This document shows positions 17,833 through 27,480 of a stretch of 64,000 bases of DNA, in pieces (position 1 is the stretch's first letter; every line of letters starts with the position of its first letter). The notes beneath the pieces were generated by a model that saw nothing but the letters and a program-made list of their open reading frames with translations, ran no database searches and was not told the origin of the DNA. Origin of the DNA: an uncultured Gammaproteobacteria bacterium (GTDB taxonomy: Bacteria; Pseudomonadota; Gammaproteobacteria; Arenicellales; JAANXG01); contig CAMYNL010000002.1 in assembly GCA_947259705.1 (NCBI GenBank), positions 73,868 to 137,867 on the forward strand, read 5' to 3'. The position numbers and the translations under genes were made by a program.

Positions 17833-17895
17833 TATCGACCTCCTCCGGATTAACTGGCGAGAGGATACATGTTCACTCGAATCGGTGCCACAAGG

Positions 17896-18765
17896 CTAGA
17901 GATGGGCCAGCACAAGCGCCACAAAAACGGTGGCGCCAAACCAGGCGTTGTTGAGGAAGGCCCGGAAGCAGGCATCGCGGTGGCGATACCGCGTCAACCA
18001 CAGCTGGTAGGCCGCAAAACCGGCGGCAGCGCCGACACCGGTGAAGTAGTAGGCGTTCAGCCCGTATGCCGTTCCGATCGTCAGCAGGCATAGCAGCGCG
18101 GCGGAATGGGCGGCGGCGACCGCCAGCCGATCATGGCGGCCGAACAGGATGGCCGTCGATTTCACACCGATGCGCAGATCGTCCTCGCGGTCCACCATGG
18201 CATAGAGCGTGTCGTAGGCCAGTACCCAGCAGACATTGGCGGCCACCAGTAACCAGGCGATCCCGGGCACCGTGCCGGTCTGCGCCGCGTACGCCATGGG
18301 TATGCCCCATGAAAAGGCAACACCCAGCACCAGTTGCGGCAACTGGGTGACGCGCTTGGTGAAAGGATAGACCGCCGCTACCGCCACCGCGGCCAGGGCC
18401 AGCATCGCGGTCAGACGGTTCAGGCTCAGCACCAGGACGAAGGCGGCCAGCGCCAGGGCGGCGGCCAGCCACAGCGCCTCGCCCGCGGATACCTTACCCG
18501 CCGCCAGCGGTCGGGAGTGGGTGCGGGCGACGTGAGGGTCGATGTGTCGGTCGGCGAAGTCATTGATGACGCAGCCTGCCGAACGCATCAGCAACACACC
18601 GGCCAGAAATACCGTGAGCACCCAGGCATCCGGGCGTCCAGCGCCCGCCAGCCACAGCGCCCACAGGGTCGGCCACAGCAGGAGCAGGGTGCCGATAGGC
18701 CTGTCAAGGCGCATCAGCAATGCGTACTGCGCCAGGCGAGCGCTGCGGCCGCCGCTAGCCCGCAT
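17896..18765 (-). CDS. ubiA: 4-hydroxybenzoate polyprenyltransferase
   Basis: This 289-residue integral membrane enzyme transfers the polyprenyl tail to 4-hydroxybenzoate, an early committed step of ubiquinone synthesis. The first Asp-rich motif is NDFADRHID (residues 68-76), which binds Mg-diphosphate. The second is in YDTLYAMVDREDD. The N-terminus (YALLMRLDRPIGTLLLLWPT) is characteristic, and eight or nine hydrophobic segments follow. It lies downstream of recG. A chorismate lyase gene, often adjacent, is not evident here. Confidence 0.95.
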   Translation of the reverse strand: MRASGGRSARLAQYALLMRLDRPIGTLLLLWPTLWALWLAGAGRPDAWVLTVFLAGVLLMRSAGCVINDFADRHIDPHVARTHSRPLAAGKVSAGEALWLAAALALAAFVLVLSLNRLTAMLALAAVAVAAVYPFTKRVTQLPQLVLGVAFSWGIPMAYAAQTGTVPGIAWLLVAANVCWVLAYDTLYAMVDREDDLRIGVKSTAILFGRHDRLAVAAAHSAALLCLLTIGTAYGLNAYYFTGVGAAAGFAAYQLWLTRYRHRDACFRAFLNNAWFGATVFVALVLAHL

Positions 18766-18992
18766 CGCTCACCAGGAGCCCGAATAACGGACCCAGGTCG
18801 GCCAAGGCTGCCGCCGATGCAACGGGAAATCCGTCACCGCGCATACAGCGAAGTCCAGGTTCGCCGGCGCCGGCAGCGGCCAATGCCGGGGCCAACACCA
18901 CCAATAAGGCCTGTCCGCCGGTCGAGGCCGGATATCGGGGCGGTCTCAAGTCCGGAGGCGAACAGCGCCGGCATGGTGGCGGGAAAAGCGGC

Positions 18993-21128
18993 CTAGACAT
19001 TGCTGTAATCCTCGCCACCGCCGACCCACCGATCCACCAGCGCCGTCACCGCGCCGCGATGCCCTCTCATCATCCGCTGTCCCACCGCCTGTATCTTCGG
19101 CAGCAGCGCCCGGTCCCGGGCCAGGTCCGCCACGCGCATGCGCTGGAGACCGGTCTGCCGGGTGCCCAGCAGTTCCCCCGGTCCGCGAAGTTCCAGGTCG
19201 CGGCGGGCGATTTCAAAGCCATCACTGGTTTCCCTCAGCGCCGCCAGCCGGAACTGGGCGGTCGCGCCTAGCGGCGGGTGATAAAGCAGTACGCACACCG
19301 ACTCAACCGCGCCGCGGCCCACCCGCCCGCGCAGCTGATGCAGTTGCGACAGGCCGAGGCGCTCCGAATTTTCGATAATCATCAGGCTCGCGTTGGGCAC
19401 GTCCACGCCCACCTCGATAACCGTGGTAGCGACCAGAACGTCTATCTCGCCGTTACGGAACCGCTGCATCGCGCGCTCCTTCTCGGTGCCGCGCATGCGT
19501 CCGTGCACCAGGCCGACGGCGTGATCGGGTAGGGCCAGGCTCAGCGCATCGGCAATGGCGGTCGCAGCCTGTATATCCAGGGCCTCCGACTCGTCGATGA
19601 GGGGGCAGACCCAGTAGGCCTGACGGCCGTCGGCGCAGGCGGCGGCCACCCGCGCCACCACCTCCGGGCGACGGGACTCGGGAACCACCACGGTATCCAC
19701 CGGGCGTCTGCCTGGAGGTAGCTGGTCGATGCTCGAAACGTCGAGGTCGGCGTAGAAGGTCATCGCCAGGGTGCGGGGGATGGGTGTGGCGGTCATGATC
19801 AACTGGTGCGGCACATGATCGCCCAGCTGACCCTTGTCGCGCAGGGCGAGGCGCTGGTCCACCCCGAAGCGATGTTGTTCATCCACCACCACCAGGCCCA
19901 GCCGCGAAAACTCGACACCGGCCTGGAACAGCGCGTGCGTGCCGACCATCACGTCGATCTCGCCCGCTGCCAGCGCGGCCTGGGCGGCGCGGCGCTCCCG
20001 CGCCGGCAGTTGACCGGAGAGCCAACCCACATTGATCTGCATGGGCTCCAGCCAACCGCTGAAGGTGCGCCAGTGTTGCTCCGCCAGCAGTTCAGTTGGC
20101 GCCATGACAGCCGTCTGGTGCGCGGTCGCGGCAGCGCGCACCGCGGAGGCCGCGGCCACCAGTGTCTTGCCGGAGCCCACATCCCCCTGTACCAGCCTCA
20201 GCATGGGCACGTCGCGTTCCAGGTCCCGGCCAATCTCCGACACCACCCTACGCTGCGCGGCAGTCGGTTGGAAGCCCACCTGAGCCATGAAGTCCTCCGC
20301 GGCGCGGCACGCGGCGTCCCCAGCCAGCACGGGCGCCCGCAGCCGCTGGCGCCGCTCGCGCAGCAGACGCAGGCTGAGATGGTGAGCCAGCAACTCCTCA
20401 AAAGCGAGGCGCTGCTGCACCGGCTCCTGACCGGTGGCCAGCTGCTCCGGGGAGACGGTGGCGGGAGGATGATGGAGGTAGGACAGTGCCTCTCGCAAGG
20501 CGGGATAGCCCAGCGAGAGCAGGATCTTCTTGGGCAGCAATTCGACCACGCTGCCAAGATGGTCAGCCAAGGCGGCATCAATGATCCGGCGCAGTCTCGC
20601 CTGTGTCAGGCCCTCGGTGATCGGGTACACCGGCGTCAAGCCGGCGGACGGGTCGGGTCGCGCCGGCCGGTCAGTCACGCGGTACTCCGGATGTATCATT
20701 TCCAGGGTGGCCGGGCCCGGGCGTACTTCACCGAAGCACTGGAGCCAGCGACCGCGCCGCAGATTGCGCTGCTGGGCCTGGGAGAAATGGAACAACCTTA
20801 TCGTCAACGCGCCGGTACCGTCGCTGATCCGGGTCAGCAGTGCCCGCCGCCGGCCGTAGGTCACCGCCGTGTGCTCTATGCGTCCGATCACCAAAGCGTG
20901 CTGGCTCAGGCGCAGCCCCCCCACCGGGGCGGCACGGGTACGATCCTGGTAACGCAGCGGCAGATGGAACAACAGGTCCTGGACCGACCTGATGCGTAGG
21001 CGATCCAGCCTGGCAGCGAGCTGTCCGCCCACCCCGTCGATGGACGTCACCGGTATCTTCGCGAGGTCACCCACCGCGGCGGTGCGCGGTCGGGATGGGA
21101 CGTCTGGTGACTGGTTGCCTATGGCCAT
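18993..21128 (-). CDS. recG: ATP-dependent DNA helicase RecG
   Basis: This 711-residue helicase remodels stalled replication forks and Holliday junctions. An N-terminal wedge/OB domain (about 20-180) is followed by helicase motifs: Walker A QGDVGSGKTLVA, the DExH-type box VVDEQHRFGVDQR, TATPIPRTLAMTFYADLD, then the C-terminal RecA-like domain with VHGRMRGTEKERAM, TTVIEVGVDVPNA and QLRGRVGRG. The length is slightly above the usual 690 because of an N-terminal extension of about 20 residues. A Pho-box-like array sits directly upstream of the start. Confidence 0.96.
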   Translation of the reverse strand: MAIGNQSPDVPSRPRTAAVGDLAKIPVTSIDGVGGQLAARLDRLRIRSVQDLLFHLPLRYQDRTRAAPVGGLRLSQHALVIGRIEHTAVTYGRRRALLTRISDGTGALTIRLFHFSQAQQRNLRRGRWLQCFGEVRPGPATLEMIHPEYRVTDRPARPDPSAGLTPVYPITEGLTQARLRRIIDAALADHLGSVVELLPKKILLSLGYPALREALSYLHHPPATVSPEQLATGQEPVQQRLAFEELLAHHLSLRLLRERRQRLRAPVLAGDAACRAAEDFMAQVGFQPTAAQRRVVSEIGRDLERDVPMLRLVQGDVGSGKTLVAAASAVRAAATAHQTAVMAPTELLAEQHWRTFSGWLEPMQINVGWLSGQLPARERRAAQAALAAGEIDVMVGTHALFQAGVEFSRLGLVVVDEQHRFGVDQRLALRDKGQLGDHVPHQLIMTATPIPRTLAMTFYADLDVSSIDQLPPGRRPVDTVVVPESRRPEVVARVAAACADGRQAYWVCPLIDESEALDIQAATAIADALSLALPDHAVGLVHGRMRGTEKERAMQRFRNGEIDVLVATTVIEVGVDVPNASLMIIENSERLGLSQLHQLRGRVGRGAVESVCVLLYHPPLGATAQFRLAALRETSDGFEIARRDLELRGPGELLGTRQTGLQRMRVADLARDRALLPKIQAVGQRMMRGHRGAVTALVDRWVGGGEDYSNV

Positions 21129-21840
21129 TCACGTACTTTTAACGGGTCGCTAATCTGTCCTTAATGGGTCTTTAATCTTGTCGACCACTCGTCCCAACGG
21201 CCCCCGCGCCTGTCGATCGCCGCCCAAGCCGGCGGCCCACTATTGAATAATCAAGGATCATCAGATGTTGATAGAACAACGATCCAAGGCGAGGATGTCC
21301 CGTTGATTACTGCGTTACGATCGATTTTGTGCCCGCTCCGTGATCCTCACGGCCGCGTGGATACCAAAATGGACGGGATGGTGAACCGATGACCGGTCCC
21401 CGCGGGACGGCCGCCCGCCGTGACCTGCTCGGGTCGTTTTCGGTGCTGAGCCAGTTCAGGGTTATGGCAATCGGCATGGTCACCGGCGCGGGGCTGTCCC
21501 GGTGTCGTGAAGATAACATGCGGCGCTGCGATGCCGAAGGGATGCAGCAACTCACCGACCGCGTCGCGCGGCATCAAGAAACTACCAACCTTTCCGCGAC
21601 CGGGGAAGAACCGCATTGCCAGCCGGCACCGCAGGAGTTCTTGTGGCACACCCCACGCCTGCCGGAGGTGTTGCGCCCGCTTGCACCGTCTGTCCATCTC
21701 CGAGACCGGCCGGGAACGGGGCCGGCCCCCGGCAGGCCGTTCCCGCGGCGATGCGGAACCTGCGGCAGCAGGCATGGCGGTGAGGGCTTCGGCACCACCG
21801 CTGAATTCGAGTTACCGACAGCGGCATGAGGGGACCACCG
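21129..21840. other. Gene-poor stretch of 712 bp between recG and an NtrC-type regulator
   Basis: The larger ORFs here, on both strands, look like shadows without conserved features. Visible structure includes a four-unit 11-bp direct-repeat array next to recG (21139-21182). There is also a 13-codon plus-strand ORF at 21265-21306 with AAGGA 7 nt before its ATG. The stretch must hold the recG promoter and probably the promoter of the regulator gene that begins at 21841. Confidence 0.5.
21139..21182 (+). promoter_or_regulatory. Pho-box-like array of 11-bp direct repeats
   Basis: Four consecutive 11-bp units can be read as TTAACGGGTCG, CTAATCTGTCC, TTAATGGGTCT and TTAATCTTGTC. Phased differently, the central unit is CTGTCCTTAAT, close to the PhoB half-site CTGTCATAAAT. 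OmpR/PhoB-type regulators bind such head-to-tail 11-bp repeats. The array starts 11 bp upstream of the recG ATG and may act on recG or on plus-strand transcription into the gap. Confidence 0.4.
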
Positions 21841-23313
21841 ATGGCCGGGACGGTACTCATCGTCGAAGACGAGACCCGCCTCGCCAGGAGCATGAGTTGC
21901 CACCTGAAACGGAACGGCTATCTGGTAGGGGTCTGCGCCGTCGGCAAGGAGGTGGCGGCACAGCTGGAGTCGCTAGATCCCGACATCGTGCTCGTGAATC
22001 ACGAGCTGCCCGATATGGATGGCCTTCAGGTGCTGCGGCAGATCAGGGCCAGCGACAGCCGCGCCAAGGTAATCATGGCGATTCGCGCGGGCGACGCCCG
22101 GGTGGCGGAAGACGCCATCCAAGCGGGGGCGCATGACTATCTGAACACACCGCTGGTGCCGGGCGAACTGCAGTTCCTGCTGGACAAGGTGGCCGGCCAG
22201 GCACGCCTGGAAAGCGCCTACCAGTACTACCAAGACAGGGAAGCCGCACAGAGCGGGCTCGCCAAGCTGATCGGGCAGTCATCCCCGATGCGGGCATTGA
22301 AGGACCGCATCCACCGTTTCCTCGCCGCCGAGCGTACCCTCGGGGACGGCCTGCCACCTGCGGTCCTGGTCACCGGGGCAACGGGAACCGGGAAGAAACT
22401 GGTGGCCCGTGCCTTTCACTTCGAGGGGATGCGGCGTGACAACCCCTTCGTCGAGATCAACTGCGCCAGCACACCGGACCACGAGATGGAGGCAGCGCTG
22501 TTCGGGTTTGCAAGCGGCGCGGTCAACGATGCCACGCAGGGCAAACCAGGACTGGTGGAGGCTGCGCAAGGTGGCACCCTTTTCGTGGACGAGATCACAG
22601 CAATGGAGACCGCGATGCAGGCGAAGCTGCTGACGCTGCTGGAAGACGGCAAGGCACGCCGGCTGGGGAGTGCCCGGGACCGCAACGCTGACGTTCGCAT
22701 CATCGCGGCCTCCAGGCGCGAGCTGGAGCGGCCGGTGCAGAGCGGTAGATTCAGGGCCGATCTGATGTTTCGCCTGCGCATTATCCAGATCCACCTGCCG
22801 CCGCTGCGCGAACGCGGGGATGACGTGTTGCTGCTGGCCCGCGAGTTTCTTGCTGCGCAAGGCCTGCGTAAGGGCAAGGAACCGTTGCGTCTGACATCGG
22901 CCGCGGAACTGGCGCTGCTGCGCTACCGCTGGCCCGGCAACGTGAGAGAACTCAAAAATGTCATCGAACGGTCGGTCCTGCTCACCGACGGGTCCGTAGT
23001 CGATGCGCAGCAACTGATGCTCGATCCTTCGTTCCTCGGACCCGATCTCCCCCCGTCCGACGCTGCCGCCGATTCTCGATACCAGTTCAACCTGGAGCGC
23101 ATGGAAAGGTCGATGCTGAGCATGGCGCTGCAGCGCAGCAACGGAAACGTTACCGGGGCCGCCCGGTTACTGGGCCTGTCCCGCGACGCCCTGCGCTATC
23201 GCATTGCCAAGTACCGGCTGCGACCCGACCAGTCCCCCGCGGTCCCTGCCCAGCGCGAGGTTCGTCCCGACAGCGGTCCTGCCCCGCGCGCCACCGATGG
23301 TCAGGGCGTTTGA
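21841..23313 (+). CDS. NtrC-type regulator with degenerate receiver and sigma-54 contact loop
   Basis: This 490-residue protein has receiver, AAA+ and Fis-type HTH domains. ATG 21841 is used because AGGGGA lies 7 nt upstream. In the receiver the acidic pocket remains (VEDE, 8-11), but the phospho-acceptor is Asn53 (IVLVNHELPDMDG), the usual Ser/Thr is absent near residue 81, and the usual Lys is Thr103 (YLNTP). The AAA+ domain keeps Walker A (TGATGTGKK, 178-186), Walker B (GGTLFVDEI, 244-252), FRADLMFRL and WPGNVREL. The sigma-54 contact motif GAFTGA is replaced by GAVNDA (226-231). The HTH is GNVTGAARLLGLSRDALRYR. No kinase gene is adjacent. It may be phosphorylation-independent and may not activate sigma-54. 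Confidence 0.88.
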   Translation: MAGTVLIVEDETRLARSMSCHLKRNGYLVGVCAVGKEVAAQLESLDPDIVLVNHELPDMDGLQVLRQIRASDSRAKVIMAIRAGDARVAEDAIQAGAHDYLNTPLVPGELQFLLDKVAGQARLESAYQYYQDREAAQSGLAKLIGQSSPMRALKDRIHRFLAAERTLGDGLPPAVLVTGATGTGKKLVARAFHFEGMRRDNPFVEINCASTPDHEMEAALFGFASGAVNDATQGKPGLVEAAQGGTLFVDEITAMETAMQAKLLTLLEDGKARRLGSARDRNADVRIIAASRRELERPVQSGRFRADLMFRLRIIQIHLPPLRERGDDVLLLAREFLAAQGLRKGKEPLRLTSAAELALLRYRWPGNVRELKNVIERSVLLTDGSVVDAQQLMLDPSFLGPDLPPSDAAADSRYQFNLERMERSMLSMALQRSNGNVTGAARLLGLSRDALRYRIAKYRLRPDQSPAVPAQREVRPDSGPAPRATDGQGV

Positions 23314-23417
23314 GCCGTAAAACCGGCGCAAGCAGGCTGCGCGAGAACAGCGCCCGGCCGCGCGGGCTGCTGTTGGAGGTTGAGCTCTAGTTCCGGGCCG
23401 ACATCCAAACGCGGCGG

Positions 23418-23804
23418 CTATGCATCCAGTTCCAGCACCGCGTCCATTTCCACCACCGCCCCGCGGGGAAGGGCAGCGACGCCGATGGCGGCGCGTGCCG
23501 GATAGGGCGGAGTGAAGTACTCACTCATCAGCTCGTTGACGGTGGCGAAATTGCCAAGATCGGTCAGAAACACGTTAAGTTTGACCACGTCCCGCAGGCC
23601 GCCGCCCGCGGCTTCGGCCACCGCCTTCAGGTTTTCCAGCACCCGGACGGCATGGGCACGGAAATCGCCGGACACCATCTCCATGGATTCCGGATCCAGG
23701 GGGATCTGGCCTGACAGGTATACCGTGGTACCGACCTTCACCGCCTGCGAGTAAGTGCCGATCGCACCGGGGGCCCGCTCCGTGTGAATGATCTCTCTGG
23801 TCAT
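23418..23804 (-). CDS. ridA: RidA-family enamine/imine deaminase
   Basis: This 128-residue YjgF/YER057c/UK114 protein hydrolyses reactive enamine intermediates released by PLP-dependent dehydratases. It shows [40 protein letters not shown] (with the conserved active-site Arg) and a trimer-type fold length. It lies 18 bp downstream of spoT and is probably cotranscribed, a common arrangement in gammaproteobacteria. Confidence 0.95.
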   Translation of the reverse strand: MTREIIHTERAPGAIGTYSQAVKVGTTVYLSGQIPLDPESMEMVSGDFRAHAVRVLENLKAVAEAAGGGLRDVVKLNVFLTDLGNFATVNELMSEYFTPPYPARAAIGVAALPRGAVVEMDAVLELDA

Positions 23805-23822
23805 GCTGGTCTCCCCTTCCTT

Positions 23823-26012
23823 TCAGCCCTTGTTGCGGGACACCTTCACTACACCGGGATCCCGTCTAATCCGTCGCATGATTCGCGCCAGATGGACCCG
23901 GTCACTCACATCGATGGTGAACCGTATCGCGGAAAACTGCCCATCGCGCTCGAACACCTCAACATTATTGATATTGGAGTTCTGTTCCGCTATCGCGGTC
24001 GCGATCCCCGCCAGCACTCCGCGCTTATTCTGCGCATCAACGCGCAGCGTCACCGAGAATTCGCCCTGCACGTCTTCCGCCCAGCCCACATGCACCCACT
24101 TGTCAGGGTGCTTGCGATATTCCGCCGTGTTGGGGCAGTCCGCGATGTGGACCACCACGCCGCGCCCGGCAGTGAAGAAACCCACGATGGTGTCCCCGGG
24201 CACGGGCCCGCAGCAGCGCGCATAATTGACCAGCATGCCTTCGGCACCATGTATGGCGAGGGGTTCGTCCGCCATGTAACTCTGACCACCTTCCTTTTTG
24301 CCACGACGCGGCGGCAGCAGTTGCTTGGCGACCATACTCGGCAGACGCTTGCCCAGGCCGATGTCGTTGAGCAGGTCGTCCCAGTTCGCAACCCCGAGAC
24401 TGTCGAGCAAGGCGTGCTTCTGGTCGTCGGTGAGCCGCTTGCGTCCGAAGCGCCGCGTCTTGATCGCCCTGGCAAGGAGACGCTTGCCCAGGTCGATGGC
24501 GTCGTCGCGGCGCTGCTGTTTGAGAAACTGTCGGATGGTGGCACGCGCCTTTCCGGTCACCGTGTAGCTGAGCCAGGACGCCGTCGGCGTCGCGGAGTCG
24601 GAGGCGATAATCTCCACGTGGTCACCGTTCGTCAGTACCGTTGGCAGGGAAACGAGCTCGTGATTCACCCTGGCGCCGGCGCAGTGATTACCGACGTCGG
24701 TGTGAACCGCGTAAGCGAAATCCAGCGCGGTCGCGCCGCGCGGCAGCTTCTTGATGTCCCCGCTGGGAGTGAAGACATATACCTCGTCCGGAAACAGGTC
24801 GATCTTCAGGTGCTCCAGGAACTCCCTCGGGTTCCCGGTTTCCTTTTGTGTGTCCAGCAGGTCAAGCAGCCACTGCCGGGCCAACTGCCGCGGCTTGACA
24901 TCGTCCGGGACGTCAGCCTTGTAGATCCAGTGCGCTGCGATCCCGGCCTCGGCAGTACGATTCATGTCATCGGTGCGAATCTGCACCTCCAGCGACTCGC
25001 CGAAGGAGCCGAACACCGTGGTGTGCAGGGACTGGTATCCATTGGCCTTGGGGATGGCGATGTAATCCGTAAAGCGGCCGTGGATAGGTTTGTAAAGACT
25101 ATGGATCACCCCCAGGGCCCGATAACAGTCCTCCACTGACTGCACGATTATCCGGATTCCATAGATGTCGTGAAGCTCCTCGAAGGGGCGGCGCTTGCGC
25201 AGCATCTTCTTGTAGATGCTGTAGACGTTTTTCTTTCGGCCCGTCGCCACCGCCTTGATACCGGCCGCTTCCAATTCCCTTTCGATGGCACCGAGCAGCT
25301 TCTTGATCACCGACCTGCGATTGCCCTGGCGCTTGTTCAGGGCCTTGGCGATGGCGCGGTACCGGACCGGATACAGGTGGCTGAAACTGAGGTCTTCGAG
25401 TTCCCGGCTCCACTGGTGCAGACCGAGCCGGTTGGCTATGGGCGCGAAGATCTCCAGGGTCTGCCGCGCCACCCGCCGCTGCTTGGCGGGTGTGAGCGCG
25501 TCCAGGGTGCGCATATTGTGCAGGCGGTCGGCCAGCTTGATCAGGATGACCCGAATGTCCTGGGACATGGCGAGCAGCATCTTGCGGAAGTTCTCCGCCT
25601 CCGCATGCTCCTTGCTGTCAAACTCGATCTGGTTGATCTTGCTGACACCGTCAACCAGCTGTGCCACATCATCGCCGAACTCGGCGGCGATCTCGTTCTT
25701 GACGGTGGAGGTGTCTTCGATTACGTCGTGCAGGATCGCGGCGATAATGCTGCGGCTGTCCAGCCGCAGTTCCGCCAGTATCTCCGCCACCGCGATGGGG
25801 TGATGGATGTAAGGTTCCCCGCTGCGCCGGATCTGACCGTCGTGTGCCTGCGCCCCGAACAGGTATGCGCGATAAATATCATGCACCGCCGCATCATCAA
25901 GGTACTCCTTGATAAGGTCGCATAGAACAGTAGCGGGCTTTCGGGGAGATAACGGGGCCAGCCGTAGCCGCTGGCTAGCTGTCCGCTTCCTCCCCAGCGT
26001 CGGTATCTGCAT
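23823..26012 (-). CDS. spoT: Bifunctional (p)ppGpp synthetase/hydrolase SpoT
   Basis: This stringent-response enzyme has an HD hydrolase domain ([39 protein letters not shown]), a synthetase domain ([31 protein letters not shown]), a TGS domain ([20 protein letters not shown]) and a C-terminal ACT domain. The start is a problem. The family core begins near [18 protein letters not shown], but there is no in-frame ATG, GTG or TTG between the rpoZ stop and that point except a late GTG. I therefore use ATG 26012, which overlaps rpoZ by 38 bp and gives 729 residues with a 28-residue extension. Confidence 0.93.
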   Translation of the reverse strand: MQIPTLGRKRTASQRLRLAPLSPRKPATVLCDLIKEYLDDAAVHDIYRAYLFGAQAHDGQIRRSGEPYIHHPIAVAEILAELRLDSRSIIAAILHDVIEDTSTVKNEIAAEFGDDVAQLVDGVSKINQIEFDSKEHAEAENFRKMLLAMSQDIRVILIKLADRLHNMRTLDALTPAKQRRVARQTLEIFAPIANRLGLHQWSRELEDLSFSHLYPVRYRAIAKALNKRQGNRRSVIKKLLGAIERELEAAGIKAVATGRKKNVYSIYKKMLRKRRPFEELHDIYGIRIIVQSVEDCYRALGVIHSLYKPIHGRFTDYIAIPKANGYQSLHTTVFGSFGESLEVQIRTDDMNRTAEAGIAAHWIYKADVPDDVKPRQLARQWLLDLLDTQKETGNPREFLEHLKIDLFPDEVYVFTPSGDIKKLPRGATALDFAYAVHTDVGNHCAGARVNHELVSLPTVLTNGDHVEIIASDSATPTASWLSYTVTGKARATIRQFLKQQRRDDAIDLGKRLLARAIKTRRFGRKRLTDDQKHALLDSLGVANWDDLLNDIGLGKRLPSMVAKQLLPPRRGKKEGGQSYMADEPLAIHGAEGMLVNYARCCGPVPGDTIVGFFTAGRGVVVHIADCPNTAEYRKHPDKWVHVGWAEDVQGEFSVTLRVDAQNKRGVLAGIATAIAEQNSNINNVEVFERDGQFSAIRFTIDVSDRVHLARIMRRIRRDPGVVKVSRNKG

Positions 26013-26280
26013 TCGCCTGGGGTTCCTCGGTCATGGTTTCCAGCAGTTCCAGCTCATCGTCCGCCAGGCCCAGCGTCGGCGGTTCGTCCTCGAGAATCTC
26101 CTTGGTCACCAGACCATCCGCTATTTCACGCAGCGCCACCACGGTGTGCTTGTCGTTGTCCACACTAACCATTGGTTGGGCGCCGTCGGCCAGTTGCCGG
26201 GCGCGCTTGGTGGCGACCAGCACCAGCTGGAAACGGTTGTCCACATGATCAAGACAATCTTCAACGGTAATTCTTGCCAT
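25975..26280 (-). CDS. rpoZ: RNA polymerase omega subunit
   Basis: This 101-residue omega subunit ([20 protein letters not shown], then ATKRARQL and [15 protein letters not shown]) aids assembly of the beta-prime subunit and ppGpp binding. The C-terminal 35 residues are acidic and variable, as usual. It lies between gmk and spoT, the classical gammaproteobacterial order. Confidence 0.97.
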   Translation of the reverse strand: MARITVEDCLDHVDNRFQLVLVATKRARQLADGAQPMVSVDNDKHTVVALREIADGLVTKEILEDEPPTLGLADDELELLETMTEEPQANADTDAGEEADS

Positions 26281-26322
26281 TATCTGCTCCGATTTCGTTA
26301 TACGATTCGCGTAACCATCGCC

Positions 26323-26934
26323 TCACGATGCCTGCGCGATCAGGGCCCGCAGATCCACGTCCACGGACCGCGTCCGTGCTGGTCGATTCTGCACTATGGC
26401 CTCCAGGTCCGCCAGGGCGCTGTCCAGGTCGTCATTGACCACGATGTAATCATATTCGTCATGATGACTCATCTCGGCGGCGGCGTCACGCATGCGGCGG
26501 GCGATCACCTCGTCGGAATCCTGCCCACGGTCGCGCAGGCGTCGCTCCAGCTCCCCTCGCGACGGCGGCAGGATGAAGATGCTCCTGACCTGCGGCATCG
26601 CCTCGCGCACCATGCGCGCTCCCTGCCAGTCGATATCCAGCAGCACGCTCTTGCCGCGCGCCATCAGTTCCGCGACCGCCGCACTGGCCGTACCGTAGAG
26701 GTTGCCGAAGACCTCGGCGTACTCGAGGAACTCGCCCCGGGCCGCCATCTGCTCGAAGGTCGTGCGATCGACGAAAAAGTAGTCCGAGCCTTCCACTTCT
26801 CCAGACCGACGCGGTCGGGTGGTGTGGGACACCGAGAATACGACGTCTGGCACGCTGCCGACGAGCCGCTTGACCAGCGTCGTCTTGCCGGCGCCCGATG
26901 GCGCCGAGATGATGAAAAGCTCTCCGGATCGCAT
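26323..26934 (-). CDS. gmk: Guanylate kinase
   Basis: This enzyme phosphorylates GMP to GDP. ATG 26934 gives 203 residues, close to the family norm, and starts MRSGELFIISAPSGAGKTT with the P-loop at 10-17. The frame is open to an ATG at 27000, but the extra 22 residues are unlike the family. Other motifs are SHTTRPRRSGEVEGSDYFFV and LLDIDWQGARMVREAMP. Upstream, the usual partner yicC is separated by an IS91-like remnant. Confidence 0.95.
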   Translation of the reverse strand: MRSGELFIISAPSGAGKTTLVKRLVGSVPDVVFSVSHTTRPRRSGEVEGSDYFFVDRTTFEQMAARGEFLEYAEVFGNLYGTASAAVAELMARGKSVLLDIDWQGARMVREAMPQVRSIFILPPSRGELERRLRDRGQDSDEVIARRMRDAAAEMSHHDEYDYIVVNDDLDSALADLEAIVQNRPARTRSVDVDLRALIAQAS

Positions 26935-27054
26935 GTCTTCAGCGTTTAGGGACGTTGATAGGCAGGCAGGTATTGTAGGAAAACCGGCGCGGTCCGTCAT
27001 CCTGCCCCGGCCGCCGGCGTCCTACTCGATGTTCTGTGCCCGTACACTTTATAA

Positions 27055-27480
27055 GCTCAAATTGCCCGGGTTGCTGCCCTGGCACCTAAGCCCCGGGTCA
27101 CCCTGACACGGTTTCATGGCTTATTCGCCCCCAACAGCCAACACCGAGAATTGGTTACGCCGGGCATCGATGGGCGGTTTTTGTCCCTGCAACACCGGCA
27201 TACACGCCTTCCGTGGCTATAACCTGGGCACAGCGCCTGAAGCGCGTATTTGGCATCGACATCGAGACCTGCCGGGCCTGCGGTGGCGCGGACAGGATCG
27301 CCGCTCCTGCGCATCCATGCGGGCGCGGCATCAGTGCATCCCTGCAACCTCATCGCCTGCATAGACGATCCGGTCGTAGTCGAGAAGATTCTTGCCCACC
27401 TCGACAACCAAGACGCTTCCACAGCCGCCCCGCGGTTGCCGTTCTGTCGGGCGCCGCCCCAGACCAGCTTGGTCGATTGA
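27055..27480 (+). pseudogene. Decayed IS91-family transposase, C-terminal remnant
   Basis: Three plus-strand pieces in two frames together match the C-terminus of IS91-type (Y2) transposases. About 27070-27175 reads VAALAPKPRVTLTRFHGLFA and continues PNSQHRELVTPG. About 27204-27290 reads VAITWAQRLKRVFGIDIETC and then RACGG. About 27342-27480 reads NLIACIDDPVVVEKILAHLD and ends CRAPPQTSLVD with a stop. Frame changes and an insertion of about 55 bp between the second and third pieces show decay. The Y2 catalytic part is missing. Confidence 0.8.

Noticed and set aside
18755-19018. 87-residue minus-strand ORF between recG and ubiA
   Set aside because: It overlaps both neighbours, is Ala/Pro/Gly-rich with no family resemblance, and does not match chorismate lyase, the gene often found here. 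I cannot support it as real.
21347-21903. Several ORFs of 100-146 codons on both strands before the NtrC-type regulator
   Set aside because: They overlap one another in many frames, are Arg/Pro/Gly-rich, and show no conserved motifs or good ribosome-binding sites.
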